This document shows positions 1 through 6,046 of a stretch of DNA of 7,536 nucleotides, piece by piece. Source of the stretch: Planctomycetaceae bacterium (GTDB lineage Bacteria; Planctomycetota; Planctomycetia; Planctomycetales; Planctomycetaceae); contig DOCI01000264.1 of NCBI GenBank assembly GCA_003503535.1, positions 4,397 to 11,932 of the forward strand, read 5' to 3'. Position 1 is the first letter of the stretch. Each line of letters begins with the position of its first letter. The translations under genes were made by a program, and so were the position numbers. The notes below the pieces were generated by a model. It worked only from the letters and a program-made list of their open reading frames with translations, searched no databases and had not been told where the DNA came from.

Positions 1-27
1 GGGGCTTCCGCTGAAGCGGAGCGCCCC
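1..27. repeat. GC-rich hairpin at the left edge
   Basis: GGGGC (1-5) pairs with GCCCC (23-27), and TTCCGC-type bases 7-11 pair with 16-20, leaving a TGAA-like loop at 12-15. The two stems are separated by a small internal bulge (T6 against G21-C22). No T-run follows, so this is not a canonical intrinsic terminator. It could close an upstream transcript that lies outside the window, or be a copy of a dispersed palindromic repeat. Confidence 0.45.
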
Positions 28-67
28 GCCACCCATGAATTCTTAAGTCTCGAAGTTCACACATTTC

Positions 68-84
68 GTCAGGCACAGCCTGAC
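68..84. repeat. Perfect 7+7 inverted repeat (REP-like)
   Basis: GTCAGGC (68-74) and GCCTGAC (78-84) are perfect reverse complements around an ACA spacer. The element is short, GC-rich and lies between genes, as REP-type repeats do. It has no T-run on either side. Only one copy is visible here, so calling it a repeat family is inference. Confidence 0.4.
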
Positions 85-99
85 CTACTGTTGAGGCAC

Positions 100-134
100 T
101 TATTAATTCTTATGTGACTGCGTATAATACAGTC
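100..134 (+). promoter_or_regulatory. Candidate sigma70-type promoter with palindromic -10 region
   Basis: A perfect TATAAT lies at 123-128. Seventeen bases upstream is TTATTA (100-105), which matches only three of six bases of the -35 consensus. The -10 sits inside an imperfect palindrome, 116-134: GACT-GC-GTAT-A-ATAC-AGTC, symmetrical apart from an extra GC on the left. Transcription would start near 135, giving a leader of about 45 bases before the ATG at 181. The -10 is convincing and the -35 is weak, which fits a promoter needing an activator or open to repression. An operator role for the palindrome is inference. Confidence 0.45.
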
Positions 135-180
135 GCAAAACTTAACATACGAAATCTTAACGGGAACACCTGAAACATTC

Positions 181-2097
181 ATGCAGCGTCAACCTACGAG
201 CCGTCAGAAGTTTGATGAATATCGAGCCGAATTTCTCGATAAGGAAGTCCGTAATTCGAAGATGTCCGGCAAAAAGCGGGAGCGATCCTCCCGCAAGCTG
301 ATTGCCGATTTCTTTGGACTGTTGCGGGGCCATTACGCGGCTATCACTCTTTCACTCGGCACATTAACGATTGCGACAGTCCTTGCGTTGTTGCCTCCGG
401 TCGGGATCAAATTTGTGGTCGATTATGTCCTCGGTGACAAACCGATGCCGACCTCATTTCCGAGTTGGATTCCGCGAGAGCCGTGGCCGTTATTGATGAC
501 GATCACTCTGGGAGTTCTCGGAATCTCGCTGATCAAAACATTGCTGCATGTCTGGGGTCGCTGGCATGCGACACGCGTCACTAAGTTAGTGCAGATGTCG
601 GTTCGCAAGAAAGTTTACGATCATGCGATTCGACTACCGCTGCATCGAATACACGAACTCCGCTCGGGAGGTGCAGCCAGTATTCTGAGGCAGGATGCAG
701 GAAGTGTCGGCGATCTCGTTTTCGGGATGTTATACAATCCGTGGCGTGCGTTGATTCAATTGCTCGGCAGCCTACTGGTATTAGCATGGGTGGACTGGAA
801 ACTTCTGATCGGGGCTTCGCTGTTGATTCCAGTCGTGTATGTCACCCACAAAACGTGGATCAGTCGAATTCGTCCCCAGTTTCGCAAAGTGCGTGCGCAG
901 CGGGAAGAGGTGGACAGTCAGGCGACGGAATCGTTTGGGGGTATTCGCATTGTTCGCGGATTCAGCCAGCAGCGTGCGGAAACAAATCGGCTGATGCGTG
1001 GTAATCATCTGATGGGGCGGCAGGAATTGTACGCCTGGTGGTGGATGCGGCTCATCGAAATTGTCTGGGAAACGATCATCCCACTCGCCTCTGCCGGGCT
1101 GCTATTGTATGGCGGTTATCAGGTGCTACAGGGTACGTTATCGCTGGGCGATTTGATGATGTTCCTCGTTTATCTGCTGATGTTACTCGATCCTCTCGCG
1201 GTGCTCGCACAAAGTGCAGCGACCTTCCAGAACAGCCTTTCCGGACTGGATCGCGTTCTTGATCTGCTGGAAGAAACTCAGGAGATGGAGAGTGATCGTG
1301 AAACGCAACAACTCAACCTGGAAACCTGCCAAGGCAAAATTACTTTTGAGCATGTCAGTTTCAGTTACCCGGCTGCCGATCAGCCGGCGTTGATTGACTG
1401 TTCGATTGAAATCCAACCGGGAGAAACGATTGCCCTTGTGGGTCCGAGTGGAGCCGGGAAAACGACCTTCTGTAATCTCGTTGCCCGATTTTACGATCCG
1501 ACTTCCGGCTCGATGAAAATTGATGGAGTTGACCTGCGCGATCTCGAAGTTGAAAGTTATCGGCGTTTGGTCGGCATCGTTGAACAGGATGTCTTTCTGT
1601 TTGATGGCAGTGTCGCGGCCAATATTGGTTATGGAGATCGCGCGGCTTCTCTGGACGATATTAAACGAGCAGCGAAAATCGCCAATGCGGCTGAATTCAT
1701 TGAGCAACTTCCGAAGCAGTACGACACGATCATCGGTGAACGGGGTGTCAAATTGAGCGGAGGTCAACGGCAGCGCCTGGCAATTGCCCGAGCAGTCCTG
1801 GCCGATCCGCGTATTCTGATCCTTGATGAAGCGACCAGTAATCTCGATACCGAAAGCGAACGGCTTATTCAGTCGAGCATGGTTTCGCTGATGGAAAACC
1901 GAACCTGCTTCGTGATTGCCCATCGTCTGAGCACGATCATTCATGCCGATCGGATTATCGTGTTGAGAGCCGGGCGAATTCTTGAGGTAGGTACGCATGC
2001 CGAACTGATGGCTGAAGATGGGGTTTATCGGGAAATGGTGCGGATGCAAACCTCAGAAGAACGGATCCCTGACCAGGAAGTTTCTGGCTCCGTGTAA
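181..2097 (+). CDS. ABC exporter half-transporter (permease fused to ATPase)
   Basis: This 638-residue protein has the architecture of type IV (MsbA/ABCB-like) exporters: one membrane domain fused to one ATPase domain, working as a dimer in the inner membrane. Hydrophobic segments lie near residues 52-74, 103-124, 188-222 (a pair), 292-312 and 323-343. The ATPase domain has an A-loop Tyr396, Walker A GPSGAGKTT at 421-429, Q-loop Gln469, signature LSGGQ at 525-529, Walker B RILILDE at 544-550 with catalytic Glu550, D-loop SNLD at 553-556 and switch His581. All catalytic residues are present, so it should be active. A basic N-terminal tail of about 50 residues is longer than in MsbA. The Shine-Dalgarno is weak (GGGA at 162-165). 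I chose ATG 181 because the next Met (262) would leave a long untranslated leader and has no better site. Substrate is unknown; lipids, peptides and drugs are all possible, and no partner gene in the window narrows it. Confidence 0.95.
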   Translation: MQRQPTSRQKFDEYRAEFLDKEVRNSKMSGKKRERSSRKLIADFFGLLRGHYAAITLSLGTLTIATVLALLPPVGIKFVVDYVLGDKPMPTSFPSWIPREPWPLLMTITLGVLGISLIKTLLHVWGRWHATRVTKLVQMSVRKKVYDHAIRLPLHRIHELRSGGAASILRQDAGSVGDLVFGMLYNPWRALIQLLGSLLVLAWVDWKLLIGASLLIPVVYVTHKTWISRIRPQFRKVRAQREEVDSQATESFGGIRIVRGFSQQRAETNRLMRGNHLMGRQELYAWWWMRLIEIVWETIIPLASAGLLLYGGYQVLQGTLSLGDLMMFLVYLLMLLDPLAVLAQSAATFQNSLSGLDRVLDLLEETQEMESDRETQQLNLETCQGKITFEHVSFSYPAADQPALIDCSIEIQPGETIALVGPSGAGKTTFCNLVARFYDPTSGSMKIDGVDLRDLEVESYRRLVGIVEQDVFLFDGSVAANIGYGDRAASLDDIKRAAKIANAAEFIEQLPKQYDTIIGERGVKLSGGQRQRLAIARAVLADPRILILDEATSNLDTESERLIQSSMVSLMENRTCFVIAHRLSTIIHADRIIVLRAGRILEVGTHAELMAEDGVYREMVRMQTSEERIPDQEVSGSV

Positions 2098-2212
2098 CGA
2101 TTTTTAGAGGATATTTTGTCGCAGCAGACAATTAATCACCCATTGGTATAGATTCATGAGCTATGCTGATTGATGAACTAAATCCTTCCACTATTATCAT
2201 GAGGCTCTGCTC

Positions 2213-3523
2213 ATGCCCCTTATGAATTTTCAATCGACTGTGAAAATACTCTGTCTGTCATTTGGGCTTCTGCTCAGCATCGGAACTTCCTCAAGGGCTC
2301 AACTTGAATTCGAGTCACCTCCAATCGATTATCAAAATGCACCAGCAGAGAATCCTGTCGCCAGGTTACATGCGGATCTGGTAGCCGGTCGTGTCCGGTT
2401 GGAATATTCCGAAGAGCATGGATACCTTCCGGCTTTGCTGGATGCTTTGGACATTTCCCCGGAATCTCAGGTTTTGGTGTTTTCACAGACAAGTTTTCAG
2501 CTTCGAAAAATTACGCCCCAGAAACCCCGCGCGATTTATTTCAACGACGAAACTTACGTCGGTTGGGTTCAGCACAGCGACCTGCTCGAGATTTCGACGG
2601 CTGATCCAAACCTGGGTGCGGTTTTTTATTCCCTGGAATATTCACCAGCAAAGCAGCCGTCTCTCATTCGTGATCAGGGGCATTGCCTCACTTGCCATGC
2701 TTCATCACGCACAAAGAATGTCCCCGGCCATCTGGTTCGCTCTGTTTTTGTGGATCGTCGCGGACAACCTTTGCTTTCTGCCGGAACCTTCAATACAGAA
2801 CATTCCAGCCCATTCTCTGAACGCTGGGGAGGCTGGTATGTGACGGGAACTCATGGAACGATGCGTCATATGGGCAATGCGATTGTGAGTGAACCCGATG
2901 CCCTCGAAAAGATTGATCGTGAAGCAGGCGCTAATCTGGTCTCGCTCGATTCTCTATTTGAAACTTCGGCTTATCTGACACCGCATAGTGATGTTGTCGC
3001 GTTAATGGTTCTCGAACATCAAAGCACGATGCACAATCATTTCACATTTGCCCAGATGGACTCCCGTCTGGCTGATCATTACGACGGCATCATGAACAAG
3101 GCACTCGAACGACCAGCCGAGTATCAAAGTGAAAGCACAGTCAGGCGATTTCAGGCGGCGACGGAAAAAATCGTCCAGTACATGCTCTTCTGCGACGAAT
3201 TCAAACTCGAATCTCCCGTCGCAGGCACATCCGGCTTTGCCGATTATTTTTCTGCCCTTGGTCCAAAAGATTCTCAAGGCCGTTCCCTCCGCGATTTTGA
3301 TTTGAAAACCCGTCTGTTCAAGTATCCGTGCAGTTACCTCATCTACGCAGATTCGTTTCAGCAATTACCACAGCCCGTTGTTGATCAAGTGCTGAGCCGT
3401 CTGGAGGAGATTCTGACAGCCGAAACGGTTGAGGCAGAGTTCGCTCATTTGAGTGATGAAGATCGCAAAGCGATTCACGAAATTCTCAGCGAGACCCTGC
3501 CACAATGGAAAACGTCGCGTTAA
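2213..3523 (+). CDS. Secreted uncharacterised protein with one CXXCH haem motif
   Basis: The 436-residue product starts with a Sec signal peptide: a short polar start with Lys11, a hydrophobic core at about 12-24 and a likely cut after SSRA (26-29). A single CLTCH motif at 158-162 is the covalent haem c attachment signature, so it is probably a periplasmic monohaem protein. The best conserved-looking stretch runs from about residue 110 to 225: the RAIYFND and GWVQ segments, then CLTCH, then GHLVRSVF, HSSPF, RWGGWYVTGTHG and RHMGN. I associate this core with a conserved planctomycete family of unknown function. Possible second haem ligands are His214, Met217, His219 and Met220. The C-terminal 170 residues look helical with no motif I recognise. 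GAGG at 2201-2204, eight bases before the ATG, supports this start over Met4. It may be an electron carrier, but the length and the lack of a classic cytochrome c fold around CXXCH leave enzymatic or structural roles open. Confidence 0.85.
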   Translation: MPLMNFQSTVKILCLSFGLLLSIGTSSRAQLEFESPPIDYQNAPAENPVARLHADLVAGRVRLEYSEEHGYLPALLDALDISPESQVLVFSQTSFQLRKITPQKPRAIYFNDETYVGWVQHSDLLEISTADPNLGAVFYSLEYSPAKQPSLIRDQGHCLTCHASSRTKNVPGHLVRSVFVDRRGQPLLSAGTFNTEHSSPFSERWGGWYVTGTHGTMRHMGNAIVSEPDALEKIDREAGANLVSLDSLFETSAYLTPHSDVVALMVLEHQSTMHNHFTFAQMDSRLADHYDGIMNKALERPAEYQSESTVRRFQAATEKIVQYMLFCDEFKLESPVAGTSGFADYFSALGPKDSQGRSLRDFDLKTRLFKYPCSYLIYADSFQQLPQPVVDQVLSRLEEILTAETVEAEFAHLSDEDRKAIHEILSETLPQWKTSR

Positions 3524-3531
3524 TAAAGATC

Positions 3532-3558
3532 CTGGCATTCAATCCGGTCGGATGCCAG
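3532..3558 (+). terminator. Hairpin just after the CXXCH gene, terminator-like without a T-run
   Basis: CTGGCAT (3532-3538) pairs perfectly with ATGCCAG (3552-3558), and a G-T wobble plus one C-G pair extend the stem inward to nine pairs. It begins nine bases after the stop codon, the usual place for a terminator. It is followed by AAAGG rather than a run of T, so it may only stabilise the 3' end, assist Rho, or form part of the folded DNA that follows. Confidence 0.35.
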
Positions 3559-3562
3559 AAAG

Positions 3563-3626
3563 GTATTGATTCCACAGTTGCAACTGTCACAATGATAGAA
3601 GGAGAGTAGTCTCCGACAATCAATAC
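3563..3626 (+). promoter_or_regulatory. Nested inverted repeats ahead of Hsp20 (possible structured leader or operator)
   Basis: An outer perfect 9-base pair stem (GTATTGATT 3563-3571 with AATCAATAC 3618-3626) encloses two local ones. The first is the perfect 14-base palindrome ACAGTTGCAACTGT (3574-3587). The second is GGAGA (3601-3605) with TCTCC (3610-3614) around a GTAG loop. As RNA this would be a three-way junction ending 36 bases before the Hsp20 ATG. As DNA the 14-base palindrome is a good dimeric-repressor site. A further weak pairing is possible between CTCC (3631-3634) and GGAG of the Shine-Dalgarno (3650-3653). Whether the region is transcribed with Hsp20 is not known from the sequence. 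Confidence 0.4.
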
Positions 3627-3662
3627 AAATCTCCCATTTGGGTTCAACAGGAGTCGCTAATC

Positions 3663-4175
3663 ATGAATCAGAAATGTAACACCGAATCGACCAATCAACG
3701 ATTCTCACAAGCTGTCGAACGTTTTCGCACGGAACTGGATCGTTTAACCGACATGGCCTGGACGCGAGGCGAAGAAGTGCTCGGGCAGTTCCGCAATCAG
3801 GATTCGACATCGTGCGACTGGACGCCGGCTGTCGATATTGTGGAAACCAACGATACGATTGTGGTGTTCATGAATCTGCCTGGTTTGAGTTCCAATGATG
3901 TGGAACTGACATTGATCGGCAATACTCTCGAAGTGACTGCCGATCTGAACTCGCTCACCTTGCAGGATCACGATCGTGTGATTAAACGGGAACGACCTAC
4001 CGGGCATCTTAAACGCGTGGTGACACTGCCCTGCCCGGTTGAAAACGACTCTGCTTCTGCCCAAACCGAAAAGGGTGTGTTCAAAGTTGAAATGCAGAAA
4101 TCGGTTGATAACCGCATTCGCAAAGTCCCTATCACCCAGGTCGACGAACCGGCTCATCAAACACAGAATATGTAG
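3663..4175 (+). CDS. Small heat-shock protein, Hsp20/alpha-crystallin family
   Basis: The 170-residue protein is an ATP-independent holdase chaperone of the cytoplasm that binds unfolding proteins and usually forms large oligomers. The N-terminal arm (1-52) is helical and polar. The alpha-crystallin domain runs from about Trp53 to Lys146: [10 protein letters not shown] at the start, NLPGL at 71-75, then the hallmark [17 protein letters not shown] at 110-126 and the A-x-x-x-x-G-V-F form of the family signature at 133-140. A C-terminal VPI (155-157) matches the I/V-x-I/V anchor that docks on neighbouring subunits. Length is typical for bacterial members. AGGAG at 3649-3653, nine bases before the ATG, makes the start secure. 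It stands alone between a hairpin region and a strong terminator, so it is probably a single-gene transcript. No CIRCE operator is visible; the palindromes upstream are the best candidates for control. Confidence 0.95.
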   Translation: MNQKCNTESTNQRFSQAVERFRTELDRLTDMAWTRGEEVLGQFRNQDSTSCDWTPAVDIVETNDTIVVFMNLPGLSSNDVELTLIGNTLEVTADLNSLTLQDHDRVIKRERPTGHLKRVVTLPCPVENDSASAQTEKGVFKVEMQKSVDNRIRKVPITQVDEPAHQTQNM

Positions 4176-4191
4176 GACAACTCTGCTAGGT

Positions 4192-4240
4192 AAACAGGCT
4201 GGAAGGCACGTCCGAGAGGATAGACTTCCAGCCTGTTTTT
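4192..4240 (+). terminator. Strong intrinsic terminator after Hsp20
   Basis: The arms AAACAGGCTGGAAG (4192-4205) and CTTCCAGCCTGTTT (4225-4238) are perfect 14-base reverse complements around a 19-base loop. The right arm runs directly into T's (4236-4240, then GTTT). The loop holds a small TCC/GGA pairing. It lies 16 bases past the Hsp20 stop and ends that transcript before the next gene. Confidence 0.9.
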
Positions 4241-4242
4241 GT

Positions 4243-4270
4243 TTGCGATACGGCTTGATTGAGTGATAAA
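4243..4270 (+). promoter_or_regulatory. Weak candidate promoter for the TAXI gene
   Basis: TTGCGA (4243-4248) and GATAAA (4265-4270) are each four of six matches to the sigma70 consensus, 16 bases apart. They lie right after the Hsp20 terminator, where a new promoter is needed. The match is weak enough to arise by chance. Confidence 0.2.
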
Positions 4271-4404
4271 GTTCAGCGGACATCAAAATTAAGGTGCTAA
4301 CGGATTGCCTCTTTGAAGTGAAGCCGTTGCCGAATTGTTCTGGAAAGATCGAATTGTCTGCGGACAAACGATATGATGCCCATCAATTTTTGCTTCATTA
4401 TTCA

Positions 4405-5847
4405 ATGCCAGACGAATCTATGATCGATAACTCATCAGCACAGAACTCATCGGAAGAGAATTTAGCACAATCGCCTCCTCTGGAACCTCGCAAACGGTCG
4501 CGTAAGGAGTTCTACAGCATTTGGGGATCGTCGATTGCTGTCACCATTGTTGGTTTTACGATTGCGTGGCTATTTGTTGAGCCCGCTCCCGGAAATCATT
4601 TGAAAATCGCAGCCGGTCCCAGTGATGGGAATTATTACGCGACAGCAAAAAAATATGCAGACGTATTCCAGGAAGCGGGCATCCATCTGGAAATTATTGA
4701 AACCGCAGGGACGATCGAAAACTATCGTCTGCTTCAGGAAGAGAACGACATAAATCTGGCGATTGTCCAGGGAGGAGCTGTCCCGGAGACGCTGGAAAAA
4801 ACGTCTCTGGAAGCAATCGCCAGTCTGAATTTCGAGCCGCTGTGGATCTTTCGTCAGGCTGAGAATGAAATTACGGAAATCCGTCAGTTGAAAGGAAAGC
4901 GAATCAGCATTGGTCTGCCCGACAGTGGGACCGAAGCGCTGATGCTTCGCCTTCTGGAAATTAATGGCCTGATTGCTCCCGTTGAAGAGCCACAAGCATC
5001 CACAGGCTCCACTCCAGACGAGACGATCGAGTTATTCCGGGAATCCTCTGCAACAGCGATTGAAAAGCTACGTGCTGGCGAGCGGGATGCCGTTTGCATG
5101 GTTCGCTCGGCTTCCAATCCGGTGATTCGTGAGCTCTTTGAAACACCGGAGCTTTCCGCAATGCCCTTTCCTTTGAATAAAACGTATCGGCTGCTGTTTC
5201 CTGCCCTCTCGGATATTCAGCTTCAGGAGGGAATTCTGGATCTGAAAAATCATCAGCCTGCTCAAAATCTCAAACTGATTGCCCCGGCTGCGAACCTGGT
5301 CTGTACCCCGGAATTGCACGATGCTTTTGTGCCGTTACTGCTCAAATCGGCCACGCTGACCAGCAATGAAGGAAACCTGATCGTTCCGTCTCGGGAGTTT
5401 CCTTCATTGGGATATATAGAATTTGAGCCTCATGCAGGAGCCGTCGATTATTTTCAGTCGGGGGAATCGTTCCTGTATCGCTATCTCCCTTTCTGGCTGG
5501 CATCATTCTTGAACCGCATGAAAATTATGGCGGTTCCTTTGCTCACGCTTGCCATACCTTTGTTCAAAATGGCACCGCCTGCTTACCGCTGGCGAATTCG
5601 CTCACGAATTTATCGCTGGTATCGTTTACTTCGCGAAATCGATCAGGAAAATCTTCGCGACCAAACCACAGTCAACCAGCAGAGATATCTGGAAAAGCTC
5701 GACCGAATTGCCTGCGAACTCAGTGAAGTCGATGTCCCGCTTTCTTACATGGAAGAGTTCTACAATTTACACCTGCACATCGATCTGATCCGTCGTCGCG
5801 TATTGGGTGTGACGGATTTGAGCCAGAATTCCGGCACGAACTCCTGA
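4405..5847 (+). CDS. Membrane-anchored TAXI-family solute-binding protein
   Basis: Counting from ATG 4405, the protein has 480 residues. A polar, Ser/Asn/Glu-rich cytoplasmic start is followed by a membrane helix at about 39-58. A type II periplasmic binding domain then begins at LKIAAGPSDGNYY (66-78), the usual opening of the TAXI family of TRAP transporter binding proteins. LKGKRISIGLPDSGTE marks the second lobe of that fold. A second membrane helix (about 372-390) leads to a basic stretch (YRWRIRSRIYRWYR) and a helical tail of about 80 residues back in the cytoplasm. I recognise this two-anchor layout from other TAXI proteins, including proteobacterial ones. No TRAP membrane subunits (DctQ, DctM or fused) are nearby, so it may be an orphan sensor or pair with a distant permease. 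The ligand is unknown. The start is uncertain: the frame is open back to GTG 4294, Met at 4420 is also possible, and none has a clear Shine-Dalgarno. I prefer 4405 because the preceding 37 residues do not look like protein of this family. Confidence 0.88.
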   Translation: MPDESMIDNSSAQNSSEENLAQSPPLEPRKRSRKEFYSIWGSSIAVTIVGFTIAWLFVEPAPGNHLKIAAGPSDGNYYATAKKYADVFQEAGIHLEIIETAGTIENYRLLQEENDINLAIVQGGAVPETLEKTSLEAIASLNFEPLWIFRQAENEITEIRQLKGKRISIGLPDSGTEALMLRLLEINGLIAPVEEPQASTGSTPDETIELFRESSATAIEKLRAGERDAVCMVRSASNPVIRELFETPELSAMPFPLNKTYRLLFPALSDIQLQEGILDLKNHQPAQNLKLIAPAANLVCTPELHDAFVPLLLKSATLTSNEGNLIVPSREFPSLGYIEFEPHAGAVDYFQSGESFLYRYLPFWLASFLNRMKIMAVPLLTLAIPLFKMAPPAYRWRIRSRIYRWYRLLREIDQENLRDQTTVNQQRYLEKLDRIACELSEVDVPLSYMEEFYNLHLHIDLIRRRVLGVTDLSQNSGTNS

Positions 5848-5893
5848 AAACAGAGTTTGCGTTCCCATCCAAACTCGCTTATCCTATATGGGT

Positions 5894-5927
5894 GCGAGCC
5901 GCGTCCTAACTGGCTCGGCTCGCCTTT
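5894..5927 (+). terminator. Hairpin after the TAXI gene, probable terminator
   Basis: GCGAGCCG (5894-5901) and CGGCTCGC (5916-5923) form a perfect 8-base pair GC-rich stem with a 14-base loop. Only three T's follow (5925-5927), so termination would be modest. It lies 46 bases beyond the TAXI stop. The right arm plus one base is the reverse complement of GGCGAGCCG at 7514-7522, so the same motif appears after two consecutive genes. Confidence 0.45.
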
Positions 5928-5940
5928 AAGTGTCGTATAA

Positions 5941-5999
5941 GCACGAAGCATAAGTGAATGTGTGACCTCAGGAGGAACACGCTCGCTTGCGCTTCGTGC
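5941..5999 (+). promoter_or_regulatory. Folded leader enclosing a strong Shine-Dalgarno, before the oxidoreductase
   Basis: GCACGAAGC (5941-5949) and GCTTCGTGC (5991-5999) are perfect 9-base reverse complements. Inside them is AGGAGGA (5970-5976), the best Shine-Dalgarno in the window. It is itself within a smaller hairpin: GTGT (5960-5963) with ACAC (5977-5980), and CCT (5966-5968) with AGG (5973-5975). The ribosome site would be hidden when folded. It is ten bases before an in-frame TTG (5987), which is also inside the fold. The element could be a translational control leader, or a dispersed palindromic repeat that happens to contain purines. Confidence 0.4.
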
Positions 6000-6046
6000 C
6001 TGTAAAAACTGTTGATTCGACTCAAATCATTTACGAAAGCTTTTCC

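Noticed and set aside
1183..2049. Long open frame (288 codons) on the minus strand inside the ABC exporter gene
   Set aside because: It is fully antisense to the conserved ATPase domain, with all catalytic motifs on the + strand. Its translation shows no recognisable domain and is a by-product of codon use.
2143..2168. TTGGTA and TATGCT as a promoter for the CXXCH gene
   Set aside because: The spacing is only 14 bases, too short for a sigma70 promoter.
3632..3639. TCCCATTT resembling the -10 element of heat-shock sigma32 promoters, ahead of Hsp20
   Set aside because: No matching CTTGAAA-type -35 lies 13-17 bases upstream, and the transcript would start almost on the Shine-Dalgarno.
3524..3662. 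CIRCE operator for HrcA control of Hsp20
   Set aside because: No TTAGCACTC/GAGTGCTAA pair is present in the gap; the inverted repeats there have different sequences.
3744..4367. Minus-strand open frame of 207 codons over Hsp20 and its terminator
   Set aside because: It lies opposite a clear alpha-crystallin domain and runs across a perfect intrinsic terminator; no family features.
4294..4404. GTG-initiated 37-residue extension of the TAXI protein
   Set aside because: There is no good ribosome site, and the extension has no hydrophobic or conserved features; the polar start at 4405 already gives a complete N-terminus. Kept as an alternative only.
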